Shown piece by piece: positions 42,934 through 51,692 of a stretch of 64,000 bases of DNA. This DNA is from Bacillota bacterium. GTDB taxonomy: Bacteria > Bacillota > Clostridia > Peptostreptococcales > Anaerovoracaceae. Within the stretch, counting starts at the first letter, position 1, and the number at the start of each line of letters is the position of its first letter. The translations under genes and the position numbers were made by a program. The notes below the pieces were generated by a model that saw only the letters and a program-made list of their open reading frames with translations, was not told the origin of the DNA and searched no databases. Location: NCBI GenBank assembly GCA_019420305.1, contig JAHZHL010000015.1, positions 62,001 to 126,000 on the forward strand. Reading direction: 5' to 3'.

Positions 42934-45168
42934 ATGGAAATTCTATTAAGAACAGATTGGAGTGTAAGTGTGAAACGTGTGAAAAGAAGGAGACTGCTTT
43001 TTTGTGTGCTCGCAGGAATTCTGCTCTGTCTTTCAGCAGTAAGTTTCTGTATGGCGAAAAGCGGGAAAGCCGATGGGGGAAACGAGCTTCTCGTAACGTT
43101 TAAGACCGGCGTAACAAAACGGCAGGCAAAGAAAACAATGGAAAAAATGGAACTGGCTATAACAGAAGAAATGTTTCAGAAGGGAGAAACCATGCTGCGG
43201 GTTCGGCTGAATCCGTCGGGAAGCCGAAAGGATGTCATGGAACAGCTTCAGAAGAGTCCGGAAGTCGCGGCGGTTCAGCTAAACTATCGGTATTCTACGA
43301 AAAAATCTTCAGATTCCGGCGACCCGTTTGCTGACCGACAGTGGAATCTGGATTATATGGATGTTCCGGAGGCCTGGAAGCTGATTGACAAAATCAGACC
43401 AAAGTCAAAGCGAAGCCAGAAAGACAAAGTCATCGTCGCAACCCTGGATACCGGAATCAACTACCGTCATCCGGATCTTGAAAAAAATATTGATGTGCGG
43501 AACTGCGTAACAGTAGCAGGAAAGGAACCACCTTATCCGGTTTATGATAAGGTGCCTTCTTCCCATGGAACAGGAACCGCCGGTATATTGGCAGCCACTT
43601 CCAATAACAGCATCGGAATCGCCGGTGTCGCTTCAGGGAATCACAACGACCTGATTTCCCTGATGGGGATTAATGTATTTCGCAGCGAGGATTACAGCTG
43701 TCAGGCTAACGCTTCCACCGCGGATATTATCAAAGGTCTTGAATACGCTTGCGAAAAGGGAGCGAAAGTAATCAATATGTGCCTGGGACATTCCGCAGGC
43801 GACGTGGATCTGTTTGGAACTCCTCATGACGACGCGGCATTGGAGAAGGCGATCAATGACGCGGTTTATAAGAAAGATGTGGTGGTTGTATGTTCCGCGG
43901 GAAACAAAGGGGATTCCCGCCCCTGGTACCCTTCGGACTTTGATGCGGCGATCAGCGTTATCAATACCGGAAAATATAGGAATGCTTGGAGCAGAAGCTG
44001 CAAATCCCCTCATTCCAGTTTTGGCCGGGCAAAAGATCTTTCCGCGCCGGGAAGCGAGATCTATACGACCAGTCTGCGGGGAGCCTATAAAAAAGGATCC
44101 GGAACTTCCCTGGCCGCGCCTTCTGTCGCGGGGGTCGCGGCTCTCGTCCGCTATGTCAATCCCGGTCTTTCCGCCGTGGAAGTGAAAGAAATCCTTTACT
44201 CCACAGCAACGGATCTTTACAAACCCGGTTATGATATCTATACCGGATACGGGAATGTAAACGCCTGCAGAGCGGTCGCCGCGGCGGCCGGAGTGGATGA
44301 CGGTCTGAAAGAACCACGTCTTCCGCGTCCCAAATCCGTCAAGGCACGCTCCGCGGGTGCCCACTCAATTCGAATTTCCTGGAAAAAGGTTCCCCGGGCG
44401 AATGGTTACTACATCTATCGCTGCAGCCGGAAAAAAGGGACTTACAAACGAGTAAAGAAAACGACCGGATCCCGAATCCTTTCTTTCAGAGATACCGGCC
44501 GCAAGTTTAATAAACCGTTTTATTATAAAGTTATGGCTTATGGTACGACCCGCGACGGAAAGAAAGCCTTGAGCCCGGAAAGTAAAATCGTGAGCTCCAG
44601 ATCCTGCTGTGAAGTTCCGATCGTAAAAGGACTTAACCGTGATTATCAGACGATCCGCCTTTCCTGGAAAAAAGCCTCCGGCGCGGACGGTTACCAGGTT
44701 TTCCGCTCCGGTTCCGGGCGCGGAAAGTATCATCTTGTCGAAACGGTTTCCAGCAGCCGATCCCGCGGCTGGACTGACAGCGGACTTTCTCCCGGCAGAA
44801 CATACCATTACAAGGTGCGCGCCTACCGGACGCATCAAAAAAAGAAATACTGCAGTGAATGGTCTGAACCGCTCAGACTCAAAGCAACGCCCGCAAAACC
44901 CGTATTTTCTCTGAAGAAAAAAGGGAGGAAAGCGATCCTTAAATGGAAGAGCCGGGATTCTTCCAAAATCAGCGGCTATCAAATCTATCGCAGAACAGAA
45001 AACCGCAAGTGGCGTCTGATGCAGACAGCGCGTATCGGAAAGCGGACGTATGTCGATCGGAATCTCAAGCCCGGCAGAAAATACGCTTATCGGATTCGCA
45101 CATATAAGGACACTCACGGAAAGCGAATCTACAGCAAATCTTCGAAGGTAAAATCCAAAAAAATTTAA
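42934..45168 (+). CDS. Secreted subtilisin-like serine protease with FnIII repeats
   Basis: 744 residues from ATG 42934. A basic N-terminus and membrane helix (LLFCVLAGILLCLSAVSF) form the signal. A propeptide follows to about residue 125. The S8 catalytic domain has Asp172 (ATLDTGIN), His211 (SSHGTGTAG), oxyanion Asn324 (SAGNKGD) and Ser392 (GTSLAAPSVAG), all intact. The last 290 residues hold three fibronectin type III-like repeats with the WKKVPRANGYYIYR-type motif. There is no sortase or S-layer anchor. It likely acts outside the cell. An earlier in-frame TTG (42898) is weaker. Confidence 0.9.
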   Translation: MEILLRTDWSVSVKRVKRRRLLFCVLAGILLCLSAVSFCMAKSGKADGGNELLVTFKTGVTKRQAKKTMEKMELAITEEMFQKGETMLRVRLNPSGSRKDVMEQLQKSPEVAAVQLNYRYSTKKSSDSGDPFADRQWNLDYMDVPEAWKLIDKIRPKSKRSQKDKVIVATLDTGINYRHPDLEKNIDVRNCVTVAGKEPPYPVYDKVPSSHGTGTAGILAATSNNSIGIAGVASGNHNDLISLMGINVFRSEDYSCQANASTADIIKGLEYACEKGAKVINMCLGHSAGDVDLFGTPHDDAALEKAINDAVYKKDVVVVCSAGNKGDSRPWYPSDFDAAISVINTGKYRNAWSRSCKSPHSSFGRAKDLSAPGSEIYTTSLRGAYKKGSGTSLAAPSVAGVAALVRYVNPGLSAVEVKEILYSTATDLYKPGYDIYTGYGNVNACRAVAAAAGVDDGLKEPRLPRPKSVKARSAGAHSIRISWKKVPRANGYYIYRCSRKKGTYKRVKKTTGSRILSFRDTGRKFNKPFYYKVMAYGTTRDGKKALSPESKIVSSRSCCEVPIVKGLNRDYQTIRLSWKKASGADGYQVFRSGSGRGKYHLVETVSSSRSRGWTDSGLSPGRTYHYKVRAYRTHQKKKYCSEWSEPLRLKATPAKPVFSLKKKGRKAILKWKSRDSSKISGYQIYRRTENRKWRLMQTARIGKRTYVDRNLKPGRKYAYRIRTYKDTHGKRIYSKSSKVKSKKI

Positions 45169-45201
45169 ACGTCCGATATGTGAATCCCGCATATCGGACA
45201 G

Positions 45202-45228
45202 AAAAAGGGACGCTGATTTCAGCGTCCC
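45202..45228 (-). terminator. Terminator of the tRNA-Pro transcript
   Basis: GGGACGCTGA pairs with TCAGCGTCCC. On the minus strand five T follow the stem. It lies directly downstream of the tRNA. A second dyad (GTCCGATATG...CATATCGGAC) next to the protease stop lies further along. Confidence 0.8.
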
Positions 45229-45236
45229 AAAGTATT

Positions 45237-45313
45237 TGGTCGAGGCAGCAGGATTCGAACCTGTGGCCTTTGCGTCCCGAACGCAACGCTCTACCAAGCT
45301 GAGCTATGCCTCG
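45237..45313 (-). tRNA. tRNA-Pro (anticodon CGG)
   Basis: The minus strand folds as a full cloverleaf. Acceptor CGAGGCA pairs with TGCCTCG, the D arm contains AGCTCAGC, and the anticodon stem TTGCG/CGCAA holds the loop TTCGGGA with anticodon CGG. The T arm has GGTTCGAATCC. The discriminator base is A and CCA is encoded. Confidence 0.95.
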
Positions 45314-45432
45314 ATCTGACTTTTCCTATTATACACTTGTTTCCCTTGTTCTGCAACAAAGAATTTAAAAAAATTATAAAGAAACGTATCGTTATTTTAC
45401 TTTTTAATATTTACGATATGCTCTTTTTCCTA

Positions 45433-45474
45433 TTTTAAAAGGGACTGCGCCATCTCTGCGAGTCCCCTTTAAAA
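45433..45474 (-). terminator. Terminator of the cold-shock gene
   Basis: AAAAGGGACT (45437-45446) pairs with AGTCCCCTTT (45461-45470). On the minus strand it is followed by TTTTAAAAT. It lies 15 bp after the cold-shock stop. Confidence 0.75.
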
Positions 45475-45489
45475 TTCCAAAATTCCTTT

Positions 45490-45702
45490 TTAAGCTGTCA
45501 CACGAACATTAGCCGCTCTCATTTTGCCGCGGGCTTCATCATCTTCAACTTCGAAAGTCACTCTCTGTCCTTCTTTCAGCGATTTGAAGCCTTCCGCAAT
45601 AATCGCCGAAAAATGTACGAATAAATCTTCTCCACTCTCGTCATTTGTGATAAAACCATAGCCTTTGTCATCATTAAACCATTTTACTGTACCTGTGCAC
45701 AT
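45490..45702 (-). CDS. Cold-shock domain protein
   Basis: A 70-residue single cold-shock domain that binds single-stranded RNA and DNA. RNP1 (KGYGFI) and RNP2 (DLFVHFSAI) are complete. The ATG at 45702 (MCTGTVKWFN) has GGGAGG 9 nt upstream; an upstream in-frame start would add 39 residues that match no Csp. The Cys at position 2 is slightly unusual. The leader is long (about 250 nt if it starts at the promoter near 45961), as in other cold-shock genes, and contains a terminator-like hairpin. Confidence 0.95.
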   Translation of the reverse strand: MCTGTVKWFNDDKGYGFITNDESGEDLFVHFSAIIAEGFKSLKEGQRVTFEVEDDEARGKMRAANVRVTA

Positions 45703-45874
45703 TTCGCGGTACCTCCCTTTTTGTTTACTAATTGCATAACTATAACTGTACGAATAAAAAGTGGAAACAGTGGAGTTACGCGTTTCATGCCTGTCAGTCG
45801 GGCCCAGGACACACCGCAAATGGTACTCTTTTGAAACTCCAAAGCGATTGCCGCCAGCTCTCGTTCCTGTATTA

Positions 45875-45954
45875 TAAAAAAAACAGCTTTTAAAAGTATC
45901 CTTGGCTGGAACTTTTAAAAACTGTATTGCTTATAATCGTTCTCCACTTAATAC
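45875..45954 (-). ncRNA. Candidate small RNA or cold-shock leader attenuator
   Basis: A promoter at 45990-45961 would start a transcript near 45954. It ends in a strong hairpin (ACAG-TTTTTAAAAGT paired with ACTTTTAAAAGCTGT, 45883-45925) followed by eight T. The 80-nt product has no obvious reading frame. Read-through would reach the cold-shock gene, so it may be a free small RNA, an attenuator, or both. Confidence 0.5.
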
Positions 45955-45960
45955 AAGTTT

Positions 45961-45990
45961 AGTATATCACGGAATTGTCAGATTTGTCAA
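45961..45990 (-). promoter_or_regulatory. Near-consensus promoter of the candidate small RNA
   Basis: On the minus strand TTGACA (45990-45985) and TATACT (45966-45961) are 18 bp apart. This is among the best matches to a sigma-A promoter in the window, yet no protein starts within 250 bp except the cold-shock gene. Confidence 0.7.
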
Positions 45991-46059
45991 ACAGAATTTA
46001 AAAAGCGCCGGACAAAGGTCCACACCGTTCCGACTTTCCTGCGGATGGCTTACAAAAGC

Positions 46060-46094
46060 AGCTCCAGTTCCTCAACTTTATAAGAACTGGAGCT
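46060..46094 (-). terminator. Terminator after the secreted PPC-type protein
   Basis: AGCTCCAGTTC and GAACTGGAGCT form a perfect 11-bp stem with a 13-nt loop. On the minus strand GCTTTTG follows. It lies 46 bp after the stop at 46140. From here to the cold-shock gene the region holds only the small RNA candidate. Confidence 0.7.
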
Positions 46095-46139
46095 GTCCAT
46101 ATTTTATGTCCTGGTTATTTAAATTAGAATTCTTCCTCC

Positions 46140-47378
46140 TTATTTCCACCTCAGAGAATACCAGCCGGAAGATTTTTTAGTGCCTCTGTATACTTTAATA
46201 TAGTAAGTGCCTTTCGACAATTTACCTACGGATCTCAGCGTTATGCTCTTGCTGTAATATCCAAGCGTACTTCTTCCAACGCGTCTGTTTCCCTTATATA
46301 TTGCGATTTTGAGTTCATCATTCGTAGCTCCCTTCATGGTAATACGAACGCTCTTTCTCTTAGGCACTCTGATCTTATACCAGTCTGTTCTCTTTTCACC
46401 AGCTACAATTGTTCCCTTTTTGGTTCTCTTCTTTTTCAGAAGGACGGCTCTGGATTTCTTTTTACCGCTCTTTTCGCTGATTGTGCTGTTGGTTACTTTT
46501 AATGCGTATGCGCCATCTAAATTATAGCCAGCGGCTACCTTTACATAATAGATCTTTCCCTTTTTCACGCCGAAGGTAGGGCTATAGTTCGTAGAAACTG
46601 CGTTAGACAGAGCCTTTTTCTTACTGTTGCACAAAGTGACTTTGTCATAGCCCTCGGAGCTCTGCACTTTCAGGTATCCGTTTCTTACTGCCTTAAATCT
46701 GAAATAATTTGTCTGCGCGTCTCTCTGACCTACAGCAATCTGTTTTTTATTGTATATAGTTCTGTTTGTTCCACTGAAATATCTGCAAGCAACCGCTACA
46801 GCATAAGCTTGGCTACTACTCGATTGTAAAATGGATGATTTTACACCCAAATAATAAGTTCCTCCCGCAGGGACCCTGATAATCTGAGTATCTTTTGAAC
46901 CATTAGCACTCGCATATCCTGTGGAATCAACTCTTGTATTCAGTGCTGCATCCCGGTATAAGCCAAATTCTACTCCCCCATAAGTCCCGTTTGATATTGC
47001 CTGAGCTTCCATGATAATGGTGCCTTTTGCTGAAATTGGCACTTTTTGGGAGTATCCTTTATAATTACCCGAAAGCGTATCGTTAATTCCGTAAGTAATC
47101 GTCGGAGCTGGAATACTTTCGTTTCCTGTTTTTACAGTCACCAGCGAAAAACTTCCACTGGCTTTCGTCGTAGCCGCTTTCTCTACAACTTCTACTTTTT
47201 CAGATTTCATCTCCAACTGAGGTGCCTGCACCGCATCTTCGGTCTGCACCGAGCTTACCTTAGCCTTCATTTCCCCTGCGCCCGTCTCGCTGCTGTCCGC
47301 AAACGCAACGCTCGCTGAAGTGAATACCAGCGTAAGAATCAGCATTGCCGACAGCAATTTGCCCATTACTTTTTTCAT
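46140..47378 (-). CDS. Secreted protein with PPC-like beta domains
   Basis: 412 residues. The signal peptide is MKKVMGKLLSAMLILTLVF with a cleavage site after SVAFA. The mature protein starts with an acidic Thr/Ser/Val-rich part and then has three beta-sandwich repeats ending in Tyr/Gly-rich strands (GTYYLGVKS, GKIYYVKVAAGY, GTYYIKVYRG). These resemble bacterial pre-peptidase C-terminal (PPC) domains, which are usually attached to proteases. No catalytic domain is present, so an adhesin, matrix or structural role is possible. The Lys/Arg-rich C-terminal half may bind the anionic cell wall. Not recognised by name. Confidence 0.72.
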   Translation of the reverse strand: MKKVMGKLLSAMLILTLVFTSASVAFADSSETGAGEMKAKVSSVQTEDAVQAPQLEMKSEKVEVVEKAATTKASGSFSLVTVKTGNESIPAPTITYGINDTLSGNYKGYSQKVPISAKGTIIMEAQAISNGTYGGVEFGLYRDAALNTRVDSTGYASANGSKDTQIIRVPAGGTYYLGVKSSILQSSSSQAYAVAVACRYFSGTNRTIYNKKQIAVGQRDAQTNYFRFKAVRNGYLKVQSSEGYDKVTLCNSKKKALSNAVSTNYSPTFGVKKGKIYYVKVAAGYNLDGAYALKVTNSTISEKSGKKKSRAVLLKKKRTKKGTIVAGEKRTDWYKIRVPKRKSVRITMKGATNDELKIAIYKGNRRVGRSTLGYYSKSITLRSVGKLSKGTYYIKVYRGTKKSSGWYSLRWK

Positions 47379-47558
47379 GTTCGTTCTCCTTTAAAACTTT
47401 CTTGAAGGTACATAAAATATCTGTCTCCATTATACTAAATAATCATTCAATTATCACTAGTTTTTCGCAGATTATTCAAAATTTAACACATTTTTTACAA
47501 TGTAACTTGCCATCGCGATAAAAAATTTCCCAAGCCGCCTCTTGTTCCCTCCGTACAG

Positions 47559-47594
47559 AAAAAAGCGGCATAGTTCTTTCTGCCGCTTTTTGTA
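47559..47594. terminator. Terminator after the C_GCAxxG_C_C gene
   Basis: AAAAAGCGGCA and TGCCGCTTTTT form the stem, with T runs at either side. On the minus strand it follows the gene at 47645-48052. Confidence 0.8.
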
Positions 47595-47644
47595 TTTTCT
47601 AATAGTCCAATTTTTATGGGCGCTGCTTATCCTAAGGTTTTTCC

Positions 47645-48052
47645 CTATTTTTCCAAAAGCGTATTTTCAATAATCTCCGCCGCGTCTTCAATGCATCCGT
47701 CGCAGGTACGCAGCACATTGCCGCCTTTCACGCCTTTCAGTTCCGCGCAGATAATCGACTTATTTTTGTCCTCAAACTGCTTGGTCATATCTTTCATCAT
47801 CCTGTAACATTCTTTTTTCGTGGCAGGCTTGTCCAGATTTCCATCGCTCAGCTTCATTCCCGTAAGTACCGCCATGGCGCTGACCGCTCCGCAGGTGCCC
47901 ATAGTTCCCATGCCGAACCCGAAGGCTTCCGACATTTTGAAAGCTTCTTTTTCATCTACTCCAAACAAATCGCAGTAAGCGCATACAACCGCCTGGGCGC
48001 AATTATAACCGTGCTTATGATTTTCCAATGCTTTCTTTACTCTTTCTGACAT
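47645..48052 (-). CDS. C_GCAxxG_C_C family protein (probable redox protein)
   Basis: A 135-residue protein with the family's ordered Cys pattern: NCAQAV, GTCGAVSAM (the GxxGxCG core), KKECYR, SIICAEL and RTCDGCIEDA. PF09719 members are small Cys-rich proteins thought to bind a metal or take part in redox steps; the function is unproven. AAGGAGGA lies before the ATG at 48052. It stands alone on the minus strand. Confidence 0.9.
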   Translation of the reverse strand: MSERVKKALENHKHGYNCAQAVVCAYCDLFGVDEKEAFKMSEAFGFGMGTMGTCGAVSAMAVLTGMKLSDGNLDKPATKKECYRMMKDMTKQFEDKNKSIICAELKGVKGGNVLRTCDGCIEDAAEIIENTLLEK

Positions 48053-48370
48053 TTAAGACTTCCTCCTTGTATTCATCACTTCTACCTGTAGTCTATCACA
48101 ATTTCTATAAAAAAGACAGGCGGATTCCTTCCATCCCAAGGCTTGCGCGGAAAAGCAGCGGCCAGGGACTACAGATAGCCCACGCTGTCATCTCAGATTG
48201 TATCCCGCACCCTTTAAAAGCCCTTTATGGATACAAAACTTTCCCGTTTGCGGGATCGGATTCGGGCAAAACCGCGGATTTTATTCTTTTTCCTGAAAGC
48301 GCAAGTCTTCAAACCCATAACTTTTGTATCCATTCGGCGGATTTCAGGCACCCAGGATACAACGTCCCGC
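48053..48370. other. Intergenic region with paired hairpins, no gene
   Basis: A gap of 318 bp between the C_GCAxxG_C_C gene and the ABC exporter. It is not AT-rich like other gaps. Apart from the inverted-repeat structure at 48199-48362 I see no protein start with a ribosome site on either strand. Confidence 0.55.
48199..48362. repeat. Two matching TTGTATCC / GGATACAA hairpins
   Basis: TTGTATCC (48199-48206) and GGATACAA (48229-48236) enclose about 22-23 bp. A second pair (48324-48331 and 48355-48362) encloses the same length. The two units lie about 90 bp apart. The inner copies extend to a 15-bp inverted repeat with one mismatch (48227-48241 and 48319-48333), so the element may also fold as one long arm. 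The origin is unknown; a degenerate mobile element (MITE-like) or a structured RNA are possible. Confidence 0.6.
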
Positions 48371-50155
48371 TTACATGCCGATGATCTCCTCATCCGCAGT
48401 ATAGAGCTGGTACAATCTGCTGTACAATCCTCCTTTTGCCATCAGATCCTCATGGCTGCCCTGCTCCTGGATTCCTTCCTCTGTAAGCACCAGAATGGTT
48501 TTCGCGTCCCGAATCGTAGTCAGGCGGTGGGCGATGGTCAGGGTCGTCCTGCCTTTTGCCAGTTTTTCAAGGGATTCCTGGATAATCCGTTCACTCTCGT
48601 TGTCCAGAGCGGAAGTCGCCTCATCCAGAATCAGGATCGGCGGATTTTTCAGGAATACCCTGGCAATGCTGATTCGCTGCTTCTGCCCGCCGGACAGTTT
48701 TACGCCCCGCTCTCCTACAAAGGTATCATAGCCGTCCGCCAGCTGCATGATAAACTCGTGGGCTCCCGCCAGCTTTGCCGCTTCCTGAATTTCTTCCCGA
48801 GAAGCTCCTGGCTTCCCATACTCGATATTATCATAAACGGCTCCGGAAAACAGATACACATCCTGCTGTACCATGCCGATCTGGGAGCGGAGAGAATGGG
48901 TCGTCACATCCCGGATATCCGTTCCATCGATCAGAATCCGCCCGTCCGTCACGTCAAAGAAGCGCGGAATCAGGTTGCACAAAGTTGTTTTTCCGGCTCC
49001 CGACGGACCTACCAGCGCCACATTTTCGCCAGCCCCGATTTTCAGGTTAATGCTGGTCAGCACATCCTCATCGCTGTCATTATAGCGGAAGCTGGCGTGA
49101 TCAAAGATAATCTCGCCTTTAACAGGAGCCATTTCTTTGGCGTCCGGCGCGTCCTGAATCTCCACCTCTTCATCCATCACTTCGATGAACCGCTCAATCC
49201 CGGTCATTCCCCTCTGGAACTGCTCGGTAAACTCCACAATGCGGCGCACCGAATTAAGCAGCATCACCACATACAAAAGATACGCCATCAAATCAGCGGC
49301 TGTAATGCTTCCCTCCATCATAAACAGGGAACCGGCAACCACAACCGCAATGTACATGATACCGTCAAAGAGCCTGGTGGTACTCTGAAAACCCGCCATG
49401 TAACGGTACATTTCCTTTTTGATATTGAGAAATCCCTGGTTGCCCTCTTCAAATTTTCGCTCTTCAATCTCCTCGTTGGCAAAAGACTTGACGACACGCA
49501 CGCCCAGCAGACTGTCCTCCACCTGCGCGTTAATCTCTCCCAGCTGATTCCTGGACTTTTTAAAGGCGGTCCGCATCTTTGTATTGAATTTCATGGCAAA
49601 GAAGATCATGAAGGGAATAATGGCGAAAATGAGAACCGTCAGCCACACATTCACGGAGCAGAGAATACAGAAGGACACGACAATTTTCAGAGCCGCGATG
49701 AAGTATTCCTCCGGACAGTGGTGGGCGAACTCGGTCACGTCAAACAGATCGCTTGTGATCCGCGCCATCAGCTGTCCCACCTTCGTGTTATTGTAATAGG
49801 AATAGGACAGATCCTGCAGATGCTCGAAGAGGTCCTTGCGCATATCGGTTTCGATTTTCGCGCCCATTACATGGCCGATATTCGCCATATAATAATTGGC
49901 AATCAGATCGATAACGCGCAATACCAGATAGAGGGCTCCCACCGACAAGATCAGCCGTACCGTCAGCTGGCTGACATTGGTCGTTCCGATATCCGTAAGA
50001 TACCGCACGATCATAGGCAGCACCAGATCGCAGATGCTGGTCAGCGCCGCGCAGAACAAATCCAGTGCCAGAACGCCTTTATATTTTTTGAAATACGGAA
50101 GAAACCTCTTAATCAGATAAGAGGTCTTCCTGGTGTTAATCGCGTTTTCTTTCAT
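48371..50155 (-). CDS. ABC exporter, fused permease and ATPase
   Basis: 594 residues. Six membrane helices (about 1-320) are followed by an ATPase domain with Walker A GPSGAGKTTL, signature LSGGQKQRIS, Walker B ILILDEATSALD and the H-loop AHRLTTI. This is a half-transporter of the MsbA/BmrA type that works as a homodimer or with an unlinked partner. The substrate cannot be read. The ATG at 50155 (MKENAINTRK) has AGGTGAG 7 nt before it; a GTG at 50167 is in frame. It overlaps nothing but starts 9 bp after the FAD protein gene. Confidence 0.93.
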   Translation of the reverse strand: MKENAINTRKTSYLIKRFLPYFKKYKGVLALDLFCAALTSICDLVLPMIVRYLTDIGTTNVSQLTVRLILSVGALYLVLRVIDLIANYYMANIGHVMGAKIETDMRKDLFEHLQDLSYSYYNNTKVGQLMARITSDLFDVTEFAHHCPEEYFIAALKIVVSFCILCSVNVWLTVLIFAIIPFMIFFAMKFNTKMRTAFKKSRNQLGEINAQVEDSLLGVRVVKSFANEEIEERKFEEGNQGFLNIKKEMYRYMAGFQSTTRLFDGIMYIAVVVAGSLFMMEGSITAADLMAYLLYVVMLLNSVRRIVEFTEQFQRGMTGIERFIEVMDEEVEIQDAPDAKEMAPVKGEIIFDHASFRYNDSDEDVLTSINLKIGAGENVALVGPSGAGKTTLCNLIPRFFDVTDGRILIDGTDIRDVTTHSLRSQIGMVQQDVYLFSGAVYDNIEYGKPGASREEIQEAAKLAGAHEFIMQLADGYDTFVGERGVKLSGGQKQRISIARVFLKNPPILILDEATSALDNESERIIQESLEKLAKGRTTLTIAHRLTTIRDAKTILVLTEEGIQEQGSHEDLMAKGGLYSRLYQLYTADEEIIGM

Positions 50156-50163
50156 TTTTCGGC

Positions 50164-51543
50164 TCACCTGTACTTTTCCGCCAGAATCCTTCCCACATAA
50201 ACGCCGCTTGCCGAGGCCTGGGACAGAGAGTGGGTCACGCCGGATCCATCTCCCAGCGCGTACATTCCCTTTACCTTTGTTTCCAGATTCTTGTCCACCT
50301 CTACCTTAGAGTTGTAGAACTTCACTTCCACACCATAGAGCAGCGTGTCCTCGTTGGCGGTTCCCGGCGCGATTTTATCAAGAGCGTAAATCATCTCAAT
50401 AATGTTATCCAGCTGCCGCTTTGGAATGACCAGACTCAAATCGCCGGCTGTCGCCTGAAGGGTCGGCCTTGTGAAACATTTTTTCATGCGCCGTTCGCTG
50501 CTTCGCCGTCCTTTCACCAAATCGCCAAACCGCTGCAGCAGTACGCCGCCGCCCAGCATATTGGAAAGGCGAGCGATAGATTCGCCGTATTCGTTGCTGT
50601 CTTTAAAGGGCTCTGTAAAGGTATTGGAAACCAGCAGCGCGAAGTTGGTATTTTCCGTCCGCAGCGCGGGATCCGCGTAACTATGCCCGTTAACCGTCAC
50701 AATGCCGTTGGTGTTTTCCGCTACCACTTCCCCATAGGGATTCATACAGAATGTCCGCACCTGGTCGTTGTATTTATCCGTCTTATAGACGATCTTGCTC
50801 TCATAGACGTCATCGGTAATATGCTTAAAAATCTCAGCGGGCAGTTCCACCCGCACTCCGATGTCCACGCGGTTTTTTTCCTGTTTGATCCCCATTCTGT
50901 CGCAGACACTGGAAATCCACTTTGATCCGGAACGTCCTGTCGCCAAGACCAGATCCCGGCAGGAAAAAGCTTCTCCCTTATCCGTCTTCACGAGAAACGT
51001 TCCGTCCTGCTCCTGTTCAATTTCCGTAATCGTTGTATAGAACATCGTATCAATCCTGTCGCTGCAGTAGTCAAAGATTCGACCCAGTATTTTTACATTT
51101 CGATCCGTTCCCAGATGGCGCACCTTGGCTTCCAGAAGATGCAGATTGTTTCGCAGCGCGATCGTCTTTAATTCGGAGCTGGCGGTGGAGTAAAGTTTCG
51201 CGTCCGCTCCGCCCATGCCGCAGAGCACCTCATCCACATATTCCATCAGCTCCATGGCCGCGTCTCTGCCTACATAGTTATGCAGATCTCCTCCAAACTG
51301 AGTTGTAATATTGTATTTTCCGTCTGAAAGGGTTCCCGCTCCGCCGTACCCGTTCATAATATGGCACGGACTGCACTTTACACAGGTCTTAGCGCCTTTC
51401 TTAATGGGACACTGGCGCTTTTCCAGAGGCGCGCCTTTATCGATCATCAGAACCTTTGCCCGGTTCTCCAGTTTTGTCAGCTCATAGGACAAAAACACGC
51501 CGCTGGCGCCTGCCCCCACTATGATAATATCGTAATGTTTCAT
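50164..51543 (-). CDS. FAD-dependent dehydrogenase (COG2509-like)
   Basis: 459 residues. The N-terminal Rossmann FAD motif is YDIIIVGAGASGVFLSYEL. A Cys-rich patch follows (RQCPIKKGAKTCVKCSPC, then HIMNGYGGAGTLSDGKYN), typical of the uncharacterised COG2509 FAD dehydrogenases. The C-terminal GMYALGDGSGVTHSLSQA closes the FAD site. The electron partner is unknown. The ATG at 51543 has GGGAGGAT 6 nt upstream. It is followed closely by the ABC exporter, so the two may share a transcript. Confidence 0.9.
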   Translation of the reverse strand: MKHYDIIIVGAGASGVFLSYELTKLENRAKVLMIDKGAPLEKRQCPIKKGAKTCVKCSPCHIMNGYGGAGTLSDGKYNITTQFGGDLHNYVGRDAAMELMEYVDEVLCGMGGADAKLYSTASSELKTIALRNNLHLLEAKVRHLGTDRNVKILGRIFDYCSDRIDTMFYTTITEIEQEQDGTFLVKTDKGEAFSCRDLVLATGRSGSKWISSVCDRMGIKQEKNRVDIGVRVELPAEIFKHITDDVYESKIVYKTDKYNDQVRTFCMNPYGEVVAENTNGIVTVNGHSYADPALRTENTNFALLVSNTFTEPFKDSNEYGESIARLSNMLGGGVLLQRFGDLVKGRRSSERRMKKCFTRPTLQATAGDLSLVIPKRQLDNIIEMIYALDKIAPGTANEDTLLYGVEVKFYNSKVEVDKNLETKVKGMYALGDGSGVTHSLSQASASGVYVGRILAEKYR

Positions 51544-51648
51544 TTCTATCCTCCCAAACAATCTTCTTTCTATTTCCCAATTCTTATATTTTATGTCCTT
51601 TTATTTCGTTTGTAAAGAACATTTATACGGGCATTCCGGGCGCGCCAG

Positions 51649-51684
51649 AAAAAAGCGCAGCGTCTGTAACATGACGCTGCGCTT
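51649..51684 (-). terminator. Terminator of the L,D-transpeptidase gene
   Basis: AAGCGCAGCGTC (51653-51664) and GACGCTGCGCTT (51673-51684) form a 12-bp stem. On the minus strand six T follow. Confidence 0.9.
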
Positions 51685-51692
51685 GGCATTTC

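Noticed and set aside
45703..45819. N-terminal extension of the cold-shock protein by 39 residues
   Set aside because: The extension (Ser-Tyr repeats) matches no cold-shock protein, and the ATG at 45702 has a good ribosome site.
48227..50200. A 657-codon plus-strand frame opposite the ABC exporter
   Set aside because: Antisense to intact Walker and signature motifs; His/Gln/Arg-rich composition; no start signal. The exporter is on the minus strand.
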